In this document: one piece after another, positions 14,740 to 23,581 of the stretch
How positions within the stretch are numbered: the first letter of the stretch is position 1
How the letters are laid out: each line of letters starts with the position of its first letter
NCBI GenBank assembly: GCA_024639225.1
Contig: JAHEIS010000010.1
Span: 1-37,574, forward strand
DNA: 37,574 nucleotides
Direction: 5' to 3'
Source of the DNA: Actinomycetes bacterium
GTDB taxonomy: Bacteria > Actinomycetota > Thermoleophilia > Miltoncostaeales > Miltoncostaeaceae
The notes under the pieces: model-generated
The model's database searches: none
Seen by the model: the letters and a program-made list of their open reading frames with translations, nothing else
Told to the model about the DNA's origin: nothing
Position numbers and translations under genes: made by a program

Positions 14740-16190
14740 CTGTTGGTGGAGCGCGGCATGCGCTGCGCCGCGACGAATGCGAGCGCCAGGAACACGACGC
14801 TCACGTAGCTGGCGCGGCTGAAGCCCTCGGCGACGCCCGCCCGGCTGACAAGTGTCGTCGACGCCTCGCCATCGAGCGCGCCGGGGACCGAAGCCGTCAG
14901 GACCGCGCCCAGCAACGCCGCACCGAGAGCGCCGCCCACGTAGCGGCTGATGTTCGGGAACGCCGATGCGACGCCCATCCGCTCGGGCGGAACCTCGCTG
15001 ATGGCCAGCGTCGTGATGGGTGTCGTGGCGAGAGCCAGACCGGCCCCCAGGAGGACGACCCCGGGGCTCAGCAGAGCAATCGAGCGCTCCTCGGCCGTCG
15101 CCCCCAGCCAGACCGCGCCGATCGCCGCGACGGCGTAGCCGGACATGGCCAGGCGGTCGAAGCCGACCCGGTTGACCATTCGGCCGGCCAGGGGCGAGAC
15201 GATGGTGTAGGCGAGGGCGACGGGGACGGTGGCCAGGGCGATGGCCAGCGGACCGAACGCGAGGCTTCCGGACAGGTAGAACGGGAAGGCGAGCAGCACC
15301 CCGAACAGGGTCCCGGCACCGGCAAATGAGGCGAGGTTGGCCGTGGTGAGGGAGCGCAGACGAAAGAGGCTGAGGTCGATCATCGGCTGGGCAGCGCGCT
15401 GCTCCCAACTGACGAACGCGGCGATCGCCGCGGTCGCCAGCAGCAGGAACGCGCCGGAGGCCGGCGAGGTCCAGCCCCAGGCCTCACCGCGGGACAGGAA
15501 GAGCAACAGGGCGAAGAGGCCGGCGCCCAGCAGGCCGGCGCCGGGGAGGTCGAAGCGGGTGTCAGTCGCCCGCCGGGGAGCCTCGTGCAGAACGAGGGCG
15601 ACGCCGACCAGGACGACCGCGCCCATCACGGGGGTGAACCAGAACACGGCACGCCATCCGAACGCGGCGACCAGAACCCCGGCGAGCAGGAGAGAGATCA
15701 CCGGCGCCACGCTGATCGCGCTCACAACCAGACCCATGGCCGCGCCGCGCTCCCGCGGTCGGAAGAGTTCCGCCACGGTGGAGAAGGCCGTTGGGGCCAT
15801 GGTCGCGGCGCCGATTCCCTGGATGATCCGGAAGACGATGATGCTCTGGGTGTTCCAGGCGAGCGCGCAGAGGACCGAACCGGCCACGAGTACGGCCAAG
15901 CCGATCACGAACACGCGGTACCGACCGTAGAGGTCTCCCGCGCGGCCCGCGATCGGCAACAGCGTGGCCTGGGTCGCGAGGAACCCGGTCACGACCCAGC
16001 CGATCGCGTTGGCGTCCGAGCCGAACTCGTCGCTCATGTCGGGCAGGGCAATCTGGACGATCGAGATGTTGATGACCGACATCATCATCCCCCCGGCGAC
16101 GACCAGAAGGGCTGCCCACCGCCAGCGCGGCAGGGCCCGGATGCCCGCGCGCGTCGCGCGCAGGCGTGAGCGTGGAGACGGGGGTGCCAC
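14736..16190 (-). CDS. MFS transporter, 14-helix DHA2-like (EmrB/QacA type)
   Basis: 484 residues from GTG 16190 (MAPPSPRSRLRATRAG). A further 28 codons are open upstream to 16274, but they are Gly/Pro-rich and lie in the control region shared with aceE, so I prefer the inner start; its ribosome site is weak. Helix 1 (AALLVVAGGMMMSVINISIVQIALPDM) has the D/N-x-x-I-V-x-x-A-L-P pattern of the DHA2 group; motif A is GRAGDLYGRYRVFV; motif C-like stretch is in VSAISVAPVISLLLAGVL. About 14 hydrophobic segments. Exports drugs or natural products in known relatives; substrate unknown. No regulator gene of the TetR/MarR type is adjacent. Confidence 0.88.
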   Translation of the reverse strand: MAPPSPRSRLRATRAGIRALPRWRWAALLVVAGGMMMSVINISIVQIALPDMSDEFGSDANAIGWVVTGFLATQATLLPIAGRAGDLYGRYRVFVIGLAVLVAGSVLCALAWNTQSIIVFRIIQGIGAATMAPTAFSTVAELFRPRERGAAMGLVVSAISVAPVISLLLAGVLVAAFGWRAVFWFTPVMGAVVLVGVALVLHEAPRRATDTRFDLPGAGLLGAGLFALLLFLSRGEAWGWTSPASGAFLLLATAAIAAFVSWEQRAAQPMIDLSLFRLRSLTTANLASFAGAGTLFGVLLAFPFYLSGSLAFGPLAIALATVPVALAYTIVSPLAGRMVNRVGFDRLAMSGYAVAAIGAVWLGATAEERSIALLSPGVVLLGAGLALATTPITTLAISEVPPERMGVASAFPNISRYVGGALGAALLGAVLTASVPGALDGEASTTLVSRAGVAEGFSRASYVSVVFLALAFVAAQRMPRSTNR

Positions 16191-16305
16191 CGGCCGAGTG
16201 TAGGCGCCTCCCGGCCCGCTACTGCCGCCGGGCCAACCGCGAAAGCGCCCGAGCGGGCCGAACGAAGACGACACGCACGGCGTGGCGCTGCTAGAAACGT
16301 CTGCA
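16191..16305. promoter_or_regulatory. Divergent MFS/aceE control region with 9-base inverted repeat
   Basis: Perfect inverted repeat CGGCCCGCT (16212-16220) and AGCGGGCCG (16252-16260), arms 31 bases apart; a third half-like copy CGGGCC at 16229-16234 can pair with the left arm as a shorter hairpin. Dyads between divergent genes are typical repressor sites, but in 70% GC DNA short GC-only dyads also arise by chance. A TAGAAA at 16292 lies just before the aceE ATG and could be part of a -10 for a short-leader transcript; this is weak. Confidence 0.35.
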
Positions 16306-18963
16306 ATGGGCAGATCCGATATCGACCGACAGGAAACCCGGGAGTGGCTCGAGGCCGTCGACGCGGTCGTCCGCCACGACGGTCCCGAGCGGGCTCACGC
16401 CCTCATCGAGCAGGTCATCGCCCACGCCAACTCGCGTGGAGCGGCGATCAGCGGGGCCGGCCAGCCCACGCCGTACGTCAACACGATCCCTGTCAGCGAG
16501 CAGCCCGCGTTCCCTGGCGACCTCGACATCGAGCGGCGCCTGCGCGCGATCATGCGCTGGAATGCGATCGCGATGGTGCTGCGCGCCAACCGCGAGACCT
16601 CTGAGCTCGGCGGCCACATCGCGACCTACCAGTCGGCGGCGCATCTCTACGAAGTCGGCTTCAACCACTTCTGGCGGGCAACCAACACGGAGCGGGAGGG
16701 TGACCTGATCTACATCCAGGGTCACTCCTCGCCCGGGATCTACGCCCGCGCCTTCCTCGAGGGCCGGCTGACAGAAGACCAGCTCGACGGATTCCGCCAG
16801 GAGGTCTCCGCCGCACCGAACGGCTTGAGCTCGTATCCCCACCCGTGGCTGATGCCGGACTTCTGGCAGGTGCCGACCGTCTCGATGGGCCTCGGGCCGA
16901 TAATGGGCATCTACCAGGCGCGCTTCATGCGCTACCTCACCGACCGCGGCATCGCCAACACCGATGGGCGCAAGGTCTGGGTCTTCCTCGGGGACGGCGA
17001 GACCGACGAGCCCGAGTCGCTCGGGGCGATCTCACTCGCCGGGCGCGAGAAGCTCGACAACCTGATCTTCGTGATCAACTGCAACCTTCAGCGGCTCGAC
17101 GGACCGGTGCGCGGGAACGGCAAGATCATCCAGGAGCTGGAGACGGTCTTCCGCGGCGCAGGCTGGAACGTCGTCAAGAACATCTGGGGCTCGCGCTGGG
17201 ACCCGCTTCTCGCCGACGATCACGACGGCCTCCTGGTTCGCCGCATGGAGGAAGCGGTCGACGGCGAGTACCAGGCCTTCAAGGCCCGCGACGGCGCTTT
17301 CGTGCGCGAGAAGTTCTTCGGCAGGTACGACGAGCTGCGTGAGCGGGTGTCGGACATGAGCGACCGCGACATCTGGCGCCTCAACCGGGGCGGCCTCGAT
17401 GCGCGCAAGGTCTACGCCTCCTACGACGCCGCGGTCCACCACGAGGGCCAGCCGACGGTCGTCCTGGCCAAGACCGTCAAGGGCTATGGGATGGGCGACG
17501 CCGGCGAGGGTCAGAACATCACCCACCAGCAGAAGAAGATGGACGGCGAGGCCCTGAAGACGTTCGCGGACCGATTCCATCTCGATCTCAGCGAGGAACA
17601 GATCGAGAACCTGGAGTACGTCCGCCCGCCCGATGACTCGCCCGAGATGGAGTACCTACACGCCCGGCGCCGGGAGCTGGGCGGGCACCTGCCGGCCCGC
17701 CGGACGTCCAGCTCCACACAGCTGGCGGTACCCCCGCTGGACGCCTTCGACAGTCAGCTGGGGGGCACCGGCGAGCGGGAGAACTCGACGACCATGGGCT
17801 TCGTCGGCGTGCTCTCGACCCTGCTCCGCGACGACGACCTCGGGGCGCGGATCGTGCCGATCGTTCCCGACGAGTCACGCACGTTCGGCATGGAGGGCAT
17901 GTTCCGCCGGCTGGGGATCTATTCGCACGTCGGCCAGCTCTACGAGCCCGAAGACGCGGGCCAGCTCGCCTACTACCGCGAGGACAAGGAGGGCCAGATG
18001 CTCGAAGAGGGCATCACCGAGGCCGGCGCCGCCTCGAGCTGGATCGCGGCCGGGACGTCGTACTCCAACCACGACGCGCCCGTCATCCCCTTCTACATCT
18101 TCTATTCGATGTTCGGTTTCCAGCGCACGGCCGACCTCTTCTGGGCCGCCGGCGACAACCGGACACGGGGCTTTCTGGTGGGCGCGACCGCCGGACGCAC
18201 GACCCTCAACGGCGAGGGACTCCAGCACGAGGACGGCCACAGCCACCTCATCTCGGCCACGGTCCCCAACTGCGTGTCCTGGGACGCCGCCTACGCCTAC
18301 GAGATCGCGGTGATCATCCACGAAGGCCTACGCCGGATGGTCGGCGAGCAGGAGGACGTCTTCTTCTACATCACCGTCGAGAACGAGAACTACGCCCAGC
18401 CAGCGATGCCCGAGGGCGCCGAGGAGGGGATCCTGCGCGGGATGCACCGGGTCCGCACGACGGACGGGGCCCGGGTCCAGTTGCTGGGCGCCGGGGCGAT
18501 CCTCGGCGAGGTGCTCGCCGGGGCGGACCTGCTGCGTGACGACTTCGGCATCGCGTCCGATGTGTGGAGCGTGACCAGCTTCACCGAGCTCCGTCGCGAG
18601 GGCATCTCGCTCGACCGAACCAACATGCTCCACCCCGATCGCGAGCGCGAGCTGTGCTGGGTCGAGCAGTGCCTACCGCCGGACGCGGGGCCGGTCGTCG
18701 CCGCGACCGACTACATGAAGGCCCTGCCCGATGGCATCCGTCCGTGGGTCGGAGCGACCTACCGGGCGCTCGGAACCGACGGATTCGGTCGAAGCGACTG
18801 GCGGCGCACGCTCCGCTCCTTCTTCGAGGTCGACCGCCGCCACGTCGCGGTCGCGGCCCTGTCGGCGCTCGTCGAGGATGGGGAGATCGACCCCGGCGTC
18901 GTCGCCGAGGCGATCGCCCGCTACGAGATCGACCCCGACGCACCCGATCCGGCGACGATCTGA
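16306..18963 (+). CDS. aceE: Pyruvate dehydrogenase E1, homodimeric type
   Basis: Thiamine-diphosphate enzyme that decarboxylates pyruvate and acetylates the E2 lipoyl group; 885 residues, as usual for AceE. ATG 16306 gives an N-terminus (QETREWLEAVDAVVRHDG) that aligns with the known AceE start, better than the GTG at 16282. ThDP motif at about 230-260: GDGETDEPE to NCNLQRLDGPVRGNGKIIQELE. Other marks: HSSPGIYARAFLEGRL, SSYPHPWLMPDFWQ, IVPDESRTFGMEGMFR, and EGLQHEDGHS in the second half. First gene of aceE-aceF-lpdA: its TGA shares a base with the aceF ATG. Lipoylation of the partner requires lipB, encoded at 6285. Confidence 0.97.
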   Translation: MGRSDIDRQETREWLEAVDAVVRHDGPERAHALIEQVIAHANSRGAAISGAGQPTPYVNTIPVSEQPAFPGDLDIERRLRAIMRWNAIAMVLRANRETSELGGHIATYQSAAHLYEVGFNHFWRATNTEREGDLIYIQGHSSPGIYARAFLEGRLTEDQLDGFRQEVSAAPNGLSSYPHPWLMPDFWQVPTVSMGLGPIMGIYQARFMRYLTDRGIANTDGRKVWVFLGDGETDEPESLGAISLAGREKLDNLIFVINCNLQRLDGPVRGNGKIIQELETVFRGAGWNVVKNIWGSRWDPLLADDHDGLLVRRMEEAVDGEYQAFKARDGAFVREKFFGRYDELRERVSDMSDRDIWRLNRGGLDARKVYASYDAAVHHEGQPTVVLAKTVKGYGMGDAGEGQNITHQQKKMDGEALKTFADRFHLDLSEEQIENLEYVRPPDDSPEMEYLHARRRELGGHLPARRTSSSTQLAVPPLDAFDSQLGGTGERENSTTMGFVGVLSTLLRDDDLGARIVPIVPDESRTFGMEGMFRRLGIYSHVGQLYEPEDAGQLAYYREDKEGQMLEEGITEAGAASSWIAAGTSYSNHDAPVIPFYIFYSMFGFQRTADLFWAAGDNRTRGFLVGATAGRTTLNGEGLQHEDGHSHLISATVPNCVSWDAAYAYEIAVIIHEGLRRMVGEQEDVFFYITVENENYAQPAMPEGAEEGILRGMHRVRTTDGARVQLLGAGAILGEVLAGADLLRDDFGIASDVWSVTSFTELRREGISLDRTNMLHPDRERELCWVEQCLPPDAGPVVAATDYMKALPDGIRPWVGATYRALGTDGFGRSDWRRTLRSFFEVDRRHVAVAALSALVEDGEIDPGVVAEAIARYEIDPDAPDPATI

Positions 18964-20210
18964 TGGCCTCATCCCGCGAGGTCACCGTTCCCGACATCGG
19001 GGACTACACCGACGTCCCCGTCATCGAGGTGCTGGTCTCCGAGGGCCAGGAGGTGACCGTCGATGATCCGCTCATCGTCCTCGAGTCCGACAAGGCGACC
19101 ATGGAGGTGCCGGCCGACGTGACCGGGGTGATCGAGCACCTCGCGCTGTCGGTCGGCGACGAGGTGTCCCAGGGAACGCTGATCGTCACGGTCAGCCCCG
19201 CCGAAGGTGCTGACGAGGACGCCCCTGCGCCGGACGAGGGGGATGCGGGCCCGGCGGGCCCGGAGCCGTCGGCCGACGAGGAGGGCGAGCCCGCCGAAGA
19301 CGCTGGGCAGTCGGGTGGCGGAGATGAGAGGGGAACCGCGCCGTCGCGGGAGGCCGACGTCGGCGGTGACGGTCCGGTGTACGCGAGTCCGAGCGTCCGG
19401 CGACTCGCCCGTGAGAAGGGCATCGATCTGACGACGGTGACGGGAACCGGCCGCAAGGAGCGGATCACGATCGAGGATCTCGAGGGCGCCTCGGCCGAGA
19501 AGCCGGGGCCGTCGCCCGACGGGGACCGGGACGGAGACCGGCGGGTACCGCTCGCCCGCTTCACGCGCATCGCCGCGCCCGGACTCACGCGCAACTGGCA
19601 GGAGATACCCCACGTCACCCAGTTCGACGACGCGGACGTCACCGAGCTCGAGAAGTTCCGCAAGGACCTCAACGCCGAGCGCGACGCCCGGGTGACGATG
19701 GTGGCCCTGACTATGGTGGCCTGCGCGGCGACGCTGCGTGCGTTCCCCCACGTCAACGCGACGCTGGACGGGACCGACCTGATCGTCCGATCCGAGGTCA
19801 ACATCGGCTTCGCCACCGACACGCCGGACGGCCTACTCGTGCCCGTGATCCGCAACGTCGACCGGAAGGGCATCCTCGAGGTCTCCTCCGAGCTGCGCGA
19901 GCTGGCCGGACGGGCCCGCGACGGCAAGGTACGCCGGGAGGAGCTGGAGGGCGGCACGTTCACGATCTCTTCGCTCGGCGGAATCGGCGGGACGCATTTC
20001 ACTCCGATCATCAACGCTCCCGAGCTGGCCATCCTCGGCGTCGGGCGCAACCGTATGCAGCCCGAGTGGGACGGCGAGCAGTTCGTGCCGCGGCTGATGA
20101 TGCCCCTGTCTCTCTCCTACGATCACCGCGCCGTCGACGGGGCCGCCGGGGCGCGGTTCATCACCCATCTCGTCGAGCTGCTCGGCGACATCCGCAAGGC
20201 ACTGCTGTGA
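18963..20210 (+). CDS. aceF: Dihydrolipoamide acetyltransferase E2 of pyruvate dehydrogenase
   Basis: Core of the PDH complex, 415 residues. One lipoyl domain at 1-78 with lipoyl Lys 44 (ESDKATMEVP), an acidic Pro/Ala/Glu linker to about 137, the peripheral subunit-binding domain at about 139-175 (YASPSVRRLAREKGIDL, VTGTGRKERITIEDLEG), a second linker, and the acyltransferase domain at about 185-415 ending in the catalytic YDHRAVDGAAGARF (His about 388, Asp four residues later). It starts with ATG 18963 overlapping the aceE stop and ends overlapping the lpdA GTG (GTGA). Only one lipoyl domain here, while the E3 that follows carries a close copy. Confidence 0.96.
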   Translation: MASSREVTVPDIGDYTDVPVIEVLVSEGQEVTVDDPLIVLESDKATMEVPADVTGVIEHLALSVGDEVSQGTLIVTVSPAEGADEDAPAPDEGDAGPAGPEPSADEEGEPAEDAGQSGGGDERGTAPSREADVGGDGPVYASPSVRRLAREKGIDLTTVTGTGRKERITIEDLEGASAEKPGPSPDGDRDGDRRVPLARFTRIAAPGLTRNWQEIPHVTQFDDADVTELEKFRKDLNAERDARVTMVALTMVACAATLRAFPHVNATLDGTDLIVRSEVNIGFATDTPDGLLVPVIRNVDRKGILEVSSELRELAGRARDGKVRREELEGGTFTISSLGGIGGTHFTPIINAPELAILGVGRNRMQPEWDGEQFVPRLMMPLSLSYDHRAVDGAAGARFITHLVELLGDIRKALL

Positions 20211-21949
20211 GCGAGGTGACGGTTCCGGATCTCGGCGACTACGCCGACGTGCCGGTGATCGAGGTGCTGGTCGGTGCGGGAGACGCGGTCCGGGCCGAGG
20301 ACCCGCTGATCGTGATCGAGTCCGACAAGGCGACGATGGAGATCCCCGCCCCCTCAGCAGGAACGGTGGAGAAGCTGCTGGTCGCCGTCGGCGACACCGT
20401 CTCGGCGGGTACGGCCATCGCGACCCTCGCCGACGGCGGCGGCGGGGAGGTCGGGCCGATCGAGGGCGCCGGGGCGATATCCGCCGAGCCGGATGATCGC
20501 GCCCCCGGCGAGGAGGTCGTGGCGCGCGGGGAAACCTCCGACGACACACCGGCGGCCGACGACGATGCGGTCGATGTCGTGGTAATCGGTTCGGGTCCGG
20601 GCGGGTACACCGCGGCATTCCGGGCCGCGGACCTGGGACTGGAGGTGGTTCTGGTCGAACGCGATCCGGTGCTGGGAGGGGTCTGCCTCAACGTCGGGTG
20701 CATCCCGTCCAAGGCTCTCCTGCACGCGGCGCGCGTGATCGCCGAGAGCGAGGAGGCGCGTGAGTTCGGAATCCGCTTCAGCGAGCCCGAGATCGAACTC
20801 GCACGGCTCGCCGAATGGAAGCGCGACGTCGTCGGCACCCTCACCGACGGACTCGTGGGGCTGGCGAAGCGCCGCTCCGTCCGCGTGGTCACCGGTGAGG
20901 CGCGGTTCACTTCTCCCCACGCCGTCGCGGTTGGCGACGAGGAGATCCGCTTCCGCCACGCGATCATCGCGGTCGGTTCCCGCCCCGTCGCACTGCCCGA
21001 CCTCCCGGAGGACGAGCGCATCATCGACTCGACCGGGGCGCTGGAGCTCGTTGACGTCCCCGAGCGTCTGCTGGTGATCGGCGGCGGGATCATCGGACTG
21101 GAGATGGCCTGCGTCTACGACGGCCTCGGCAGCGAGGTGACCGTGGTCGAGTTGACCGACCAGCTCGTTCCCGGCTGCGACCCCGATCTGGTGAAGGTGC
21201 TCCAGAAACGGATCAGCGACCGCTACGCGGCGATTCACCTCGGCACCCGCGTGACATCCCTGAGCCTCGGAGAGGACGACATCACGGCCGGGTTCGACGG
21301 GCCCGACGCGCCGGAGAGCGGCGTCTACGACCGGGTCCTCGTCGCCGTCGGCCGGCGTCCGAACGGTGACCTGCTCGAGGTCGGGCCCGCCGGCATCGAG
21401 GTCGACGAGAAGGGCTTCATCACCGTCGACGATCAGATGCGGACCAACGTCGGTCACATCCACGCGATCGGCGATGTCGTCGGACACCCGATGCTGGCCC
21501 ACAAGGCGACCCACGAGGCCTCGGTCGCCGCTGAGGTCATCGCCGGACGGGACGTCGCCTTCGATGCACGATCCATCCCGTCCGTGGCCTACACCGACCC
21601 CGAGATCGCCTGGACCGGGTTGACAGAGACCGACGCCGGCGACACGGAGTACGAGACGGCGAAGTTCCCCTGGGCGGCGTCCGGTCGGGCGCTGGCGCTG
21701 GGCCGCTCCGCGGGCCTGACCAAACTCCTGGTCGATCCCGGGACCCGACGCATCCTCGGCGCGGGCATCGCCGGCCCCAACGCCGGCGACCTCATCGCCG
21801 AAGTCGCCCTGGCCATCGAGATGGGGGCGAACGCCGAGGATATCGCCCTGACGATCCACCCCCACCCGACGCTCTCGGAGACCGTGGCCTTTGCCGCCGA
21901 GGCGGCCGAGGGCGTGATCACCGACCTCTATTTGCCCAAGCGGCGGTAG
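20207..21949 (+). CDS. lpdA: Dihydrolipoamide dehydrogenase E3 with N-terminal lipoyl domain
   Basis: Flavoprotein that reoxidises dihydrolipoamide with NAD+; 580 residues, about 110 more than an ordinary E3. Residues 1-77 form a lipoyl domain with Lys 41 (ESDKATMEIP); an Asp/Glu/Ala linker runs to about 122; then the FAD motif GSGPGG (128-133), the redox pair Cys 160/Cys 165 (GGVCLNVGCIPSKAL), the NAD Rossmann segment VIGGGIIGLEMACVYDGLGSEV, the second FAD segment IHAIGDVVGHPMLAHKATHE and the C-terminal catalytic HPHPTLSET (His 553 of the pair). Start GTG 20207 overlaps the aceF stop. Lipoyl-E3 fusions are known in several proteobacterial PDH operons. Confidence 0.96.
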   Translation: MSEVTVPDLGDYADVPVIEVLVGAGDAVRAEDPLIVIESDKATMEIPAPSAGTVEKLLVAVGDTVSAGTAIATLADGGGGEVGPIEGAGAISAEPDDRAPGEEVVARGETSDDTPAADDDAVDVVVIGSGPGGYTAAFRAADLGLEVVLVERDPVLGGVCLNVGCIPSKALLHAARVIAESEEAREFGIRFSEPEIELARLAEWKRDVVGTLTDGLVGLAKRRSVRVVTGEARFTSPHAVAVGDEEIRFRHAIIAVGSRPVALPDLPEDERIIDSTGALELVDVPERLLVIGGGIIGLEMACVYDGLGSEVTVVELTDQLVPGCDPDLVKVLQKRISDRYAAIHLGTRVTSLSLGEDDITAGFDGPDAPESGVYDRVLVAVGRRPNGDLLEVGPAGIEVDEKGFITVDDQMRTNVGHIHAIGDVVGHPMLAHKATHEASVAAEVIAGRDVAFDARSIPSVAYTDPEIAWTGLTETDAGDTEYETAKFPWAASGRALALGRSAGLTKLLVDPGTRRILGAGIAGPNAGDLIAEVALAIEMGANAEDIALTIHPHPTLSETVAFAAEAAEGVITDLYLPKRR

Positions 21950-21950
21950 C

Positions 21951-22496
21951 GTGGCCGCCGAGAGACGCTGGCGCTATGGGCGGATCGCGGGTATCTGGTC
22001 GACGGCGCTCCTGGCCGCGGTCCCCGTCGTCCTCGGCGCGGCCGCGCTCGTGCAGGCGGGCACCGACGATGGCGTGGACGGACGCTGGCTCATGGTCACG
22101 TTCTTCGGGACCCTGGCGACCGGGGCCGTGGGCTACATGCTGATGGGCGGGGTGGCCGCCCCGTCGTCGAGGCTGGGGCTGGCAGAGCCCGCGGGCGGCG
22201 ATACAGCCGCCGAGGCGACGGCCGACGACTGGCGCCGCTGGCGAATGATCTGCCTGGCGATCACGCTCGGCGGATCCGTGGCGATGTGCCTCTTCCTGAT
22301 CGCGATCCTCGGCCGCGGTGGCTTGGTGGAAGCGGCGATCGCAGGCGTCATCGCCGCCGTCGGGCTGGCGACCCGCCGCGATGCGATACGCATCGCCGGA
22401 ATCGAGGAAGACGAGGGCCGACGCTACTACTCCGTCGGCCCCAGTCCTACCGGAGCCGCGCGACGGCTGGTCTGGAGCGCCGGGGCGGAGCGGTGA
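21951..22496 (+). CDS. Small membrane protein, four predicted helices, unknown
   Basis: 181 residues, GTG 21951 one base after the lpdA stop, so probably co-transcribed with the PDH genes. Four hydrophobic stretches: about 13-36 (TALLAAVPVVLGAAALVQ), 44-66 (LMVTFFGTLATGAVGYMLMGGV), 100-123 (MICLAITLGGSVAMCLFLIAILG) and 126-145 (GLVEAAIAGVIAAVGLA). Between helices 2 and 3 lies a soluble Ala/Glu-rich loop of about 30 residues; the C-terminal tail is polar (about 40 residues). No motif identifies it. It precedes trxB by 100 bases. Could simply be a conserved neighbour of no linked function. Confidence 0.75.
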   Translation: MAAERRWRYGRIAGIWSTALLAAVPVVLGAAALVQAGTDDGVDGRWLMVTFFGTLATGAVGYMLMGGVAAPSSRLGLAEPAGGDTAAEATADDWRRWRMICLAITLGGSVAMCLFLIAILGRGGLVEAAIAGVIAAVGLATRRDAIRIAGIEEDEGRRYYSVGPSPTGAARRLVWSAGAER

Positions 22497-22516
22497 AACG
22501 CGGCGGGCACTCCCGC

Positions 22517-22526
22517 CACTTAAGTG
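22517..22526. promoter_or_regulatory. Perfect palindrome CACTTAAGTG upstream of trxB
   Basis: A 10-base perfect palindrome in the 100-base gap between the membrane protein gene and trxB, 70 bases before the trxB start. It is A/T-rich for this DNA, as many repressor sites are. No sigma-R type GGAAT-N18-GTT promoter could be fitted: the GGAAT at 22540-22544 has no GTT at the right distance. Candidate operator only. Confidence 0.35.
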
Positions 22527-22596
22527 CGAGGAGCTCGACGGAATATGTCATAGGGTCCCCGGCGGCCCCGTCCACACCACGCGCCAAGGAGAAGGG

Positions 22597-23559
22597 TTGC
22601 CCGCTACACCCCACAACGTGATCGTGATCGGCAGCGGGCCTGCGGGCCTGACGGCGGCCATCTACGCGGCCCGGGCGAACCTCGCGCCCAAGGTGTTCGA
22701 GGGGTTCGCCGCCGGTGGCCAGCTCATGAACACGACCGATGTCGAGAACTACCCGGGCTTTGCCGAGGGAATCATGGGCCCGGAGCTGATGGTCCAACTG
22801 CGCGGCCAGGCGGAGCGCTTCGGCGCCGACCTGGAGCAGGTCGACGTCACGAAGGTCGACTTCTCCGCGCGCCCGTTCGGCGTCTGGGTAGGCGACGACG
22901 AGCACCGGGCCGAGACCGTGATCATTGCGACGGGCGCCACCCCGCGCTGGCTCAACCTTCCGGGTGAGACCCGCCTCAGGGGCTTCGGCGTGTCGTCATG
23001 CGCGACCTGCGACGGCTTCTTCTTCAAAGATCAGGAAATGGTCGTGGTCGGCGGCGGCGACTCCGCGATGGAGGAGGCTCTCTACCTCTCCCGGATCGCC
23101 TCGAAGGTCACCGTCGTCCACCGCCGCGACGCGTTCCGGGCATCGCAGATCATGGCTGACCGGGTCCTGGCCAACGACACGATCGATGTCCGCTGGAACG
23201 CGGTCGTCGAGGATGTGGTGGGCCAGGAGAAGGTCAGCGGCGTGCGGGTGCGCGACGTCAAAACCGACGAGGTGTCCGAGATCCCTGCGGCCGCGATGTT
23301 CGTCGCCATCGGCCATCTCCCGACATCCGGTCTGTTCGCCGGGCAGATCGAACTCGATGACGAGGGTTACATCGTCGCCGACGGGAGCCGGACCTCCGTC
23401 GAGGGCGTGTTCGTCGCCGGCGATGTCCAGGACAAGATCTACCGACAGGCGATCACCGCCGCCGGATCCGGCTGCATGGCCGCGATCGACGCGGAGCGGT
23501 GGTTGGAAGAGAACCGGGCCGAGACCGCCCCCTCCGGGGACGCGGCGACGGCCGTCTGA
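22597..23559 (+). CDS. trxB: Thioredoxin reductase
   Basis: NADPH-dependent flavoprotein that reduces thioredoxin; 320 residues from TTG 22597. The start is set by the strong AAGGAGAAGGG ribosome site ending directly before it and by the product beginning next to the FAD motif (VIVIGSGPAGLTAAIYAARANL), as in the family. Redox motif Cys 135-A-T-Cys 138 (SSCATCDGFFF); NADPH segment VVVGGGDSAMEEALYLSRIA with HRRDAFRAS; the C-terminal FAD segment GVFVAGDVQDKIYRQAITAAGSGCMAAIDAERWL. Followed 22 bases later by trxA. It probably supplies the peroxiredoxin and the ArsC-like enzyme of this window as well. Confidence 0.96.
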   Translation: MPATPHNVIVIGSGPAGLTAAIYAARANLAPKVFEGFAAGGQLMNTTDVENYPGFAEGIMGPELMVQLRGQAERFGADLEQVDVTKVDFSARPFGVWVGDDEHRAETVIIATGATPRWLNLPGETRLRGFGVSSCATCDGFFFKDQEMVVVGGGDSAMEEALYLSRIASKVTVVHRRDAFRASQIMADRVLANDTIDVRWNAVVEDVVGQEKVSGVRVRDVKTDEVSEIPAAAMFVAIGHLPTSGLFAGQIELDDEGYIVADGSRTSVEGVFVAGDVQDKIYRQAITAAGSGCMAAIDAERWLEENRAETAPSGDAATAV

Positions 23560-23581
23560 AACGAGACAGGAGAGCCACATT

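Noticed and set aside
14740-15408. Upstream extension of the smaller MFS frame to 615 codons
   Set aside because: It lies inside the larger MFS gene and reads as Arg/Gly-rich noise; the ATGA overlap at 14739 fits the real start.
20354-21865. Long minus-strand open frame opposite lpdA
   Set aside because: Shadow of a gene with complete FAD, NAD and CxxxxC motifs; high GC keeps the opposite frame open.
22540-22572. Sigma-R type promoter before trxB (GGAAT ... GTC)
   Set aside because: The spacing from GGAAT to the nearest GTC is about 25 bases, not 18-19, and the second element is not GTT.
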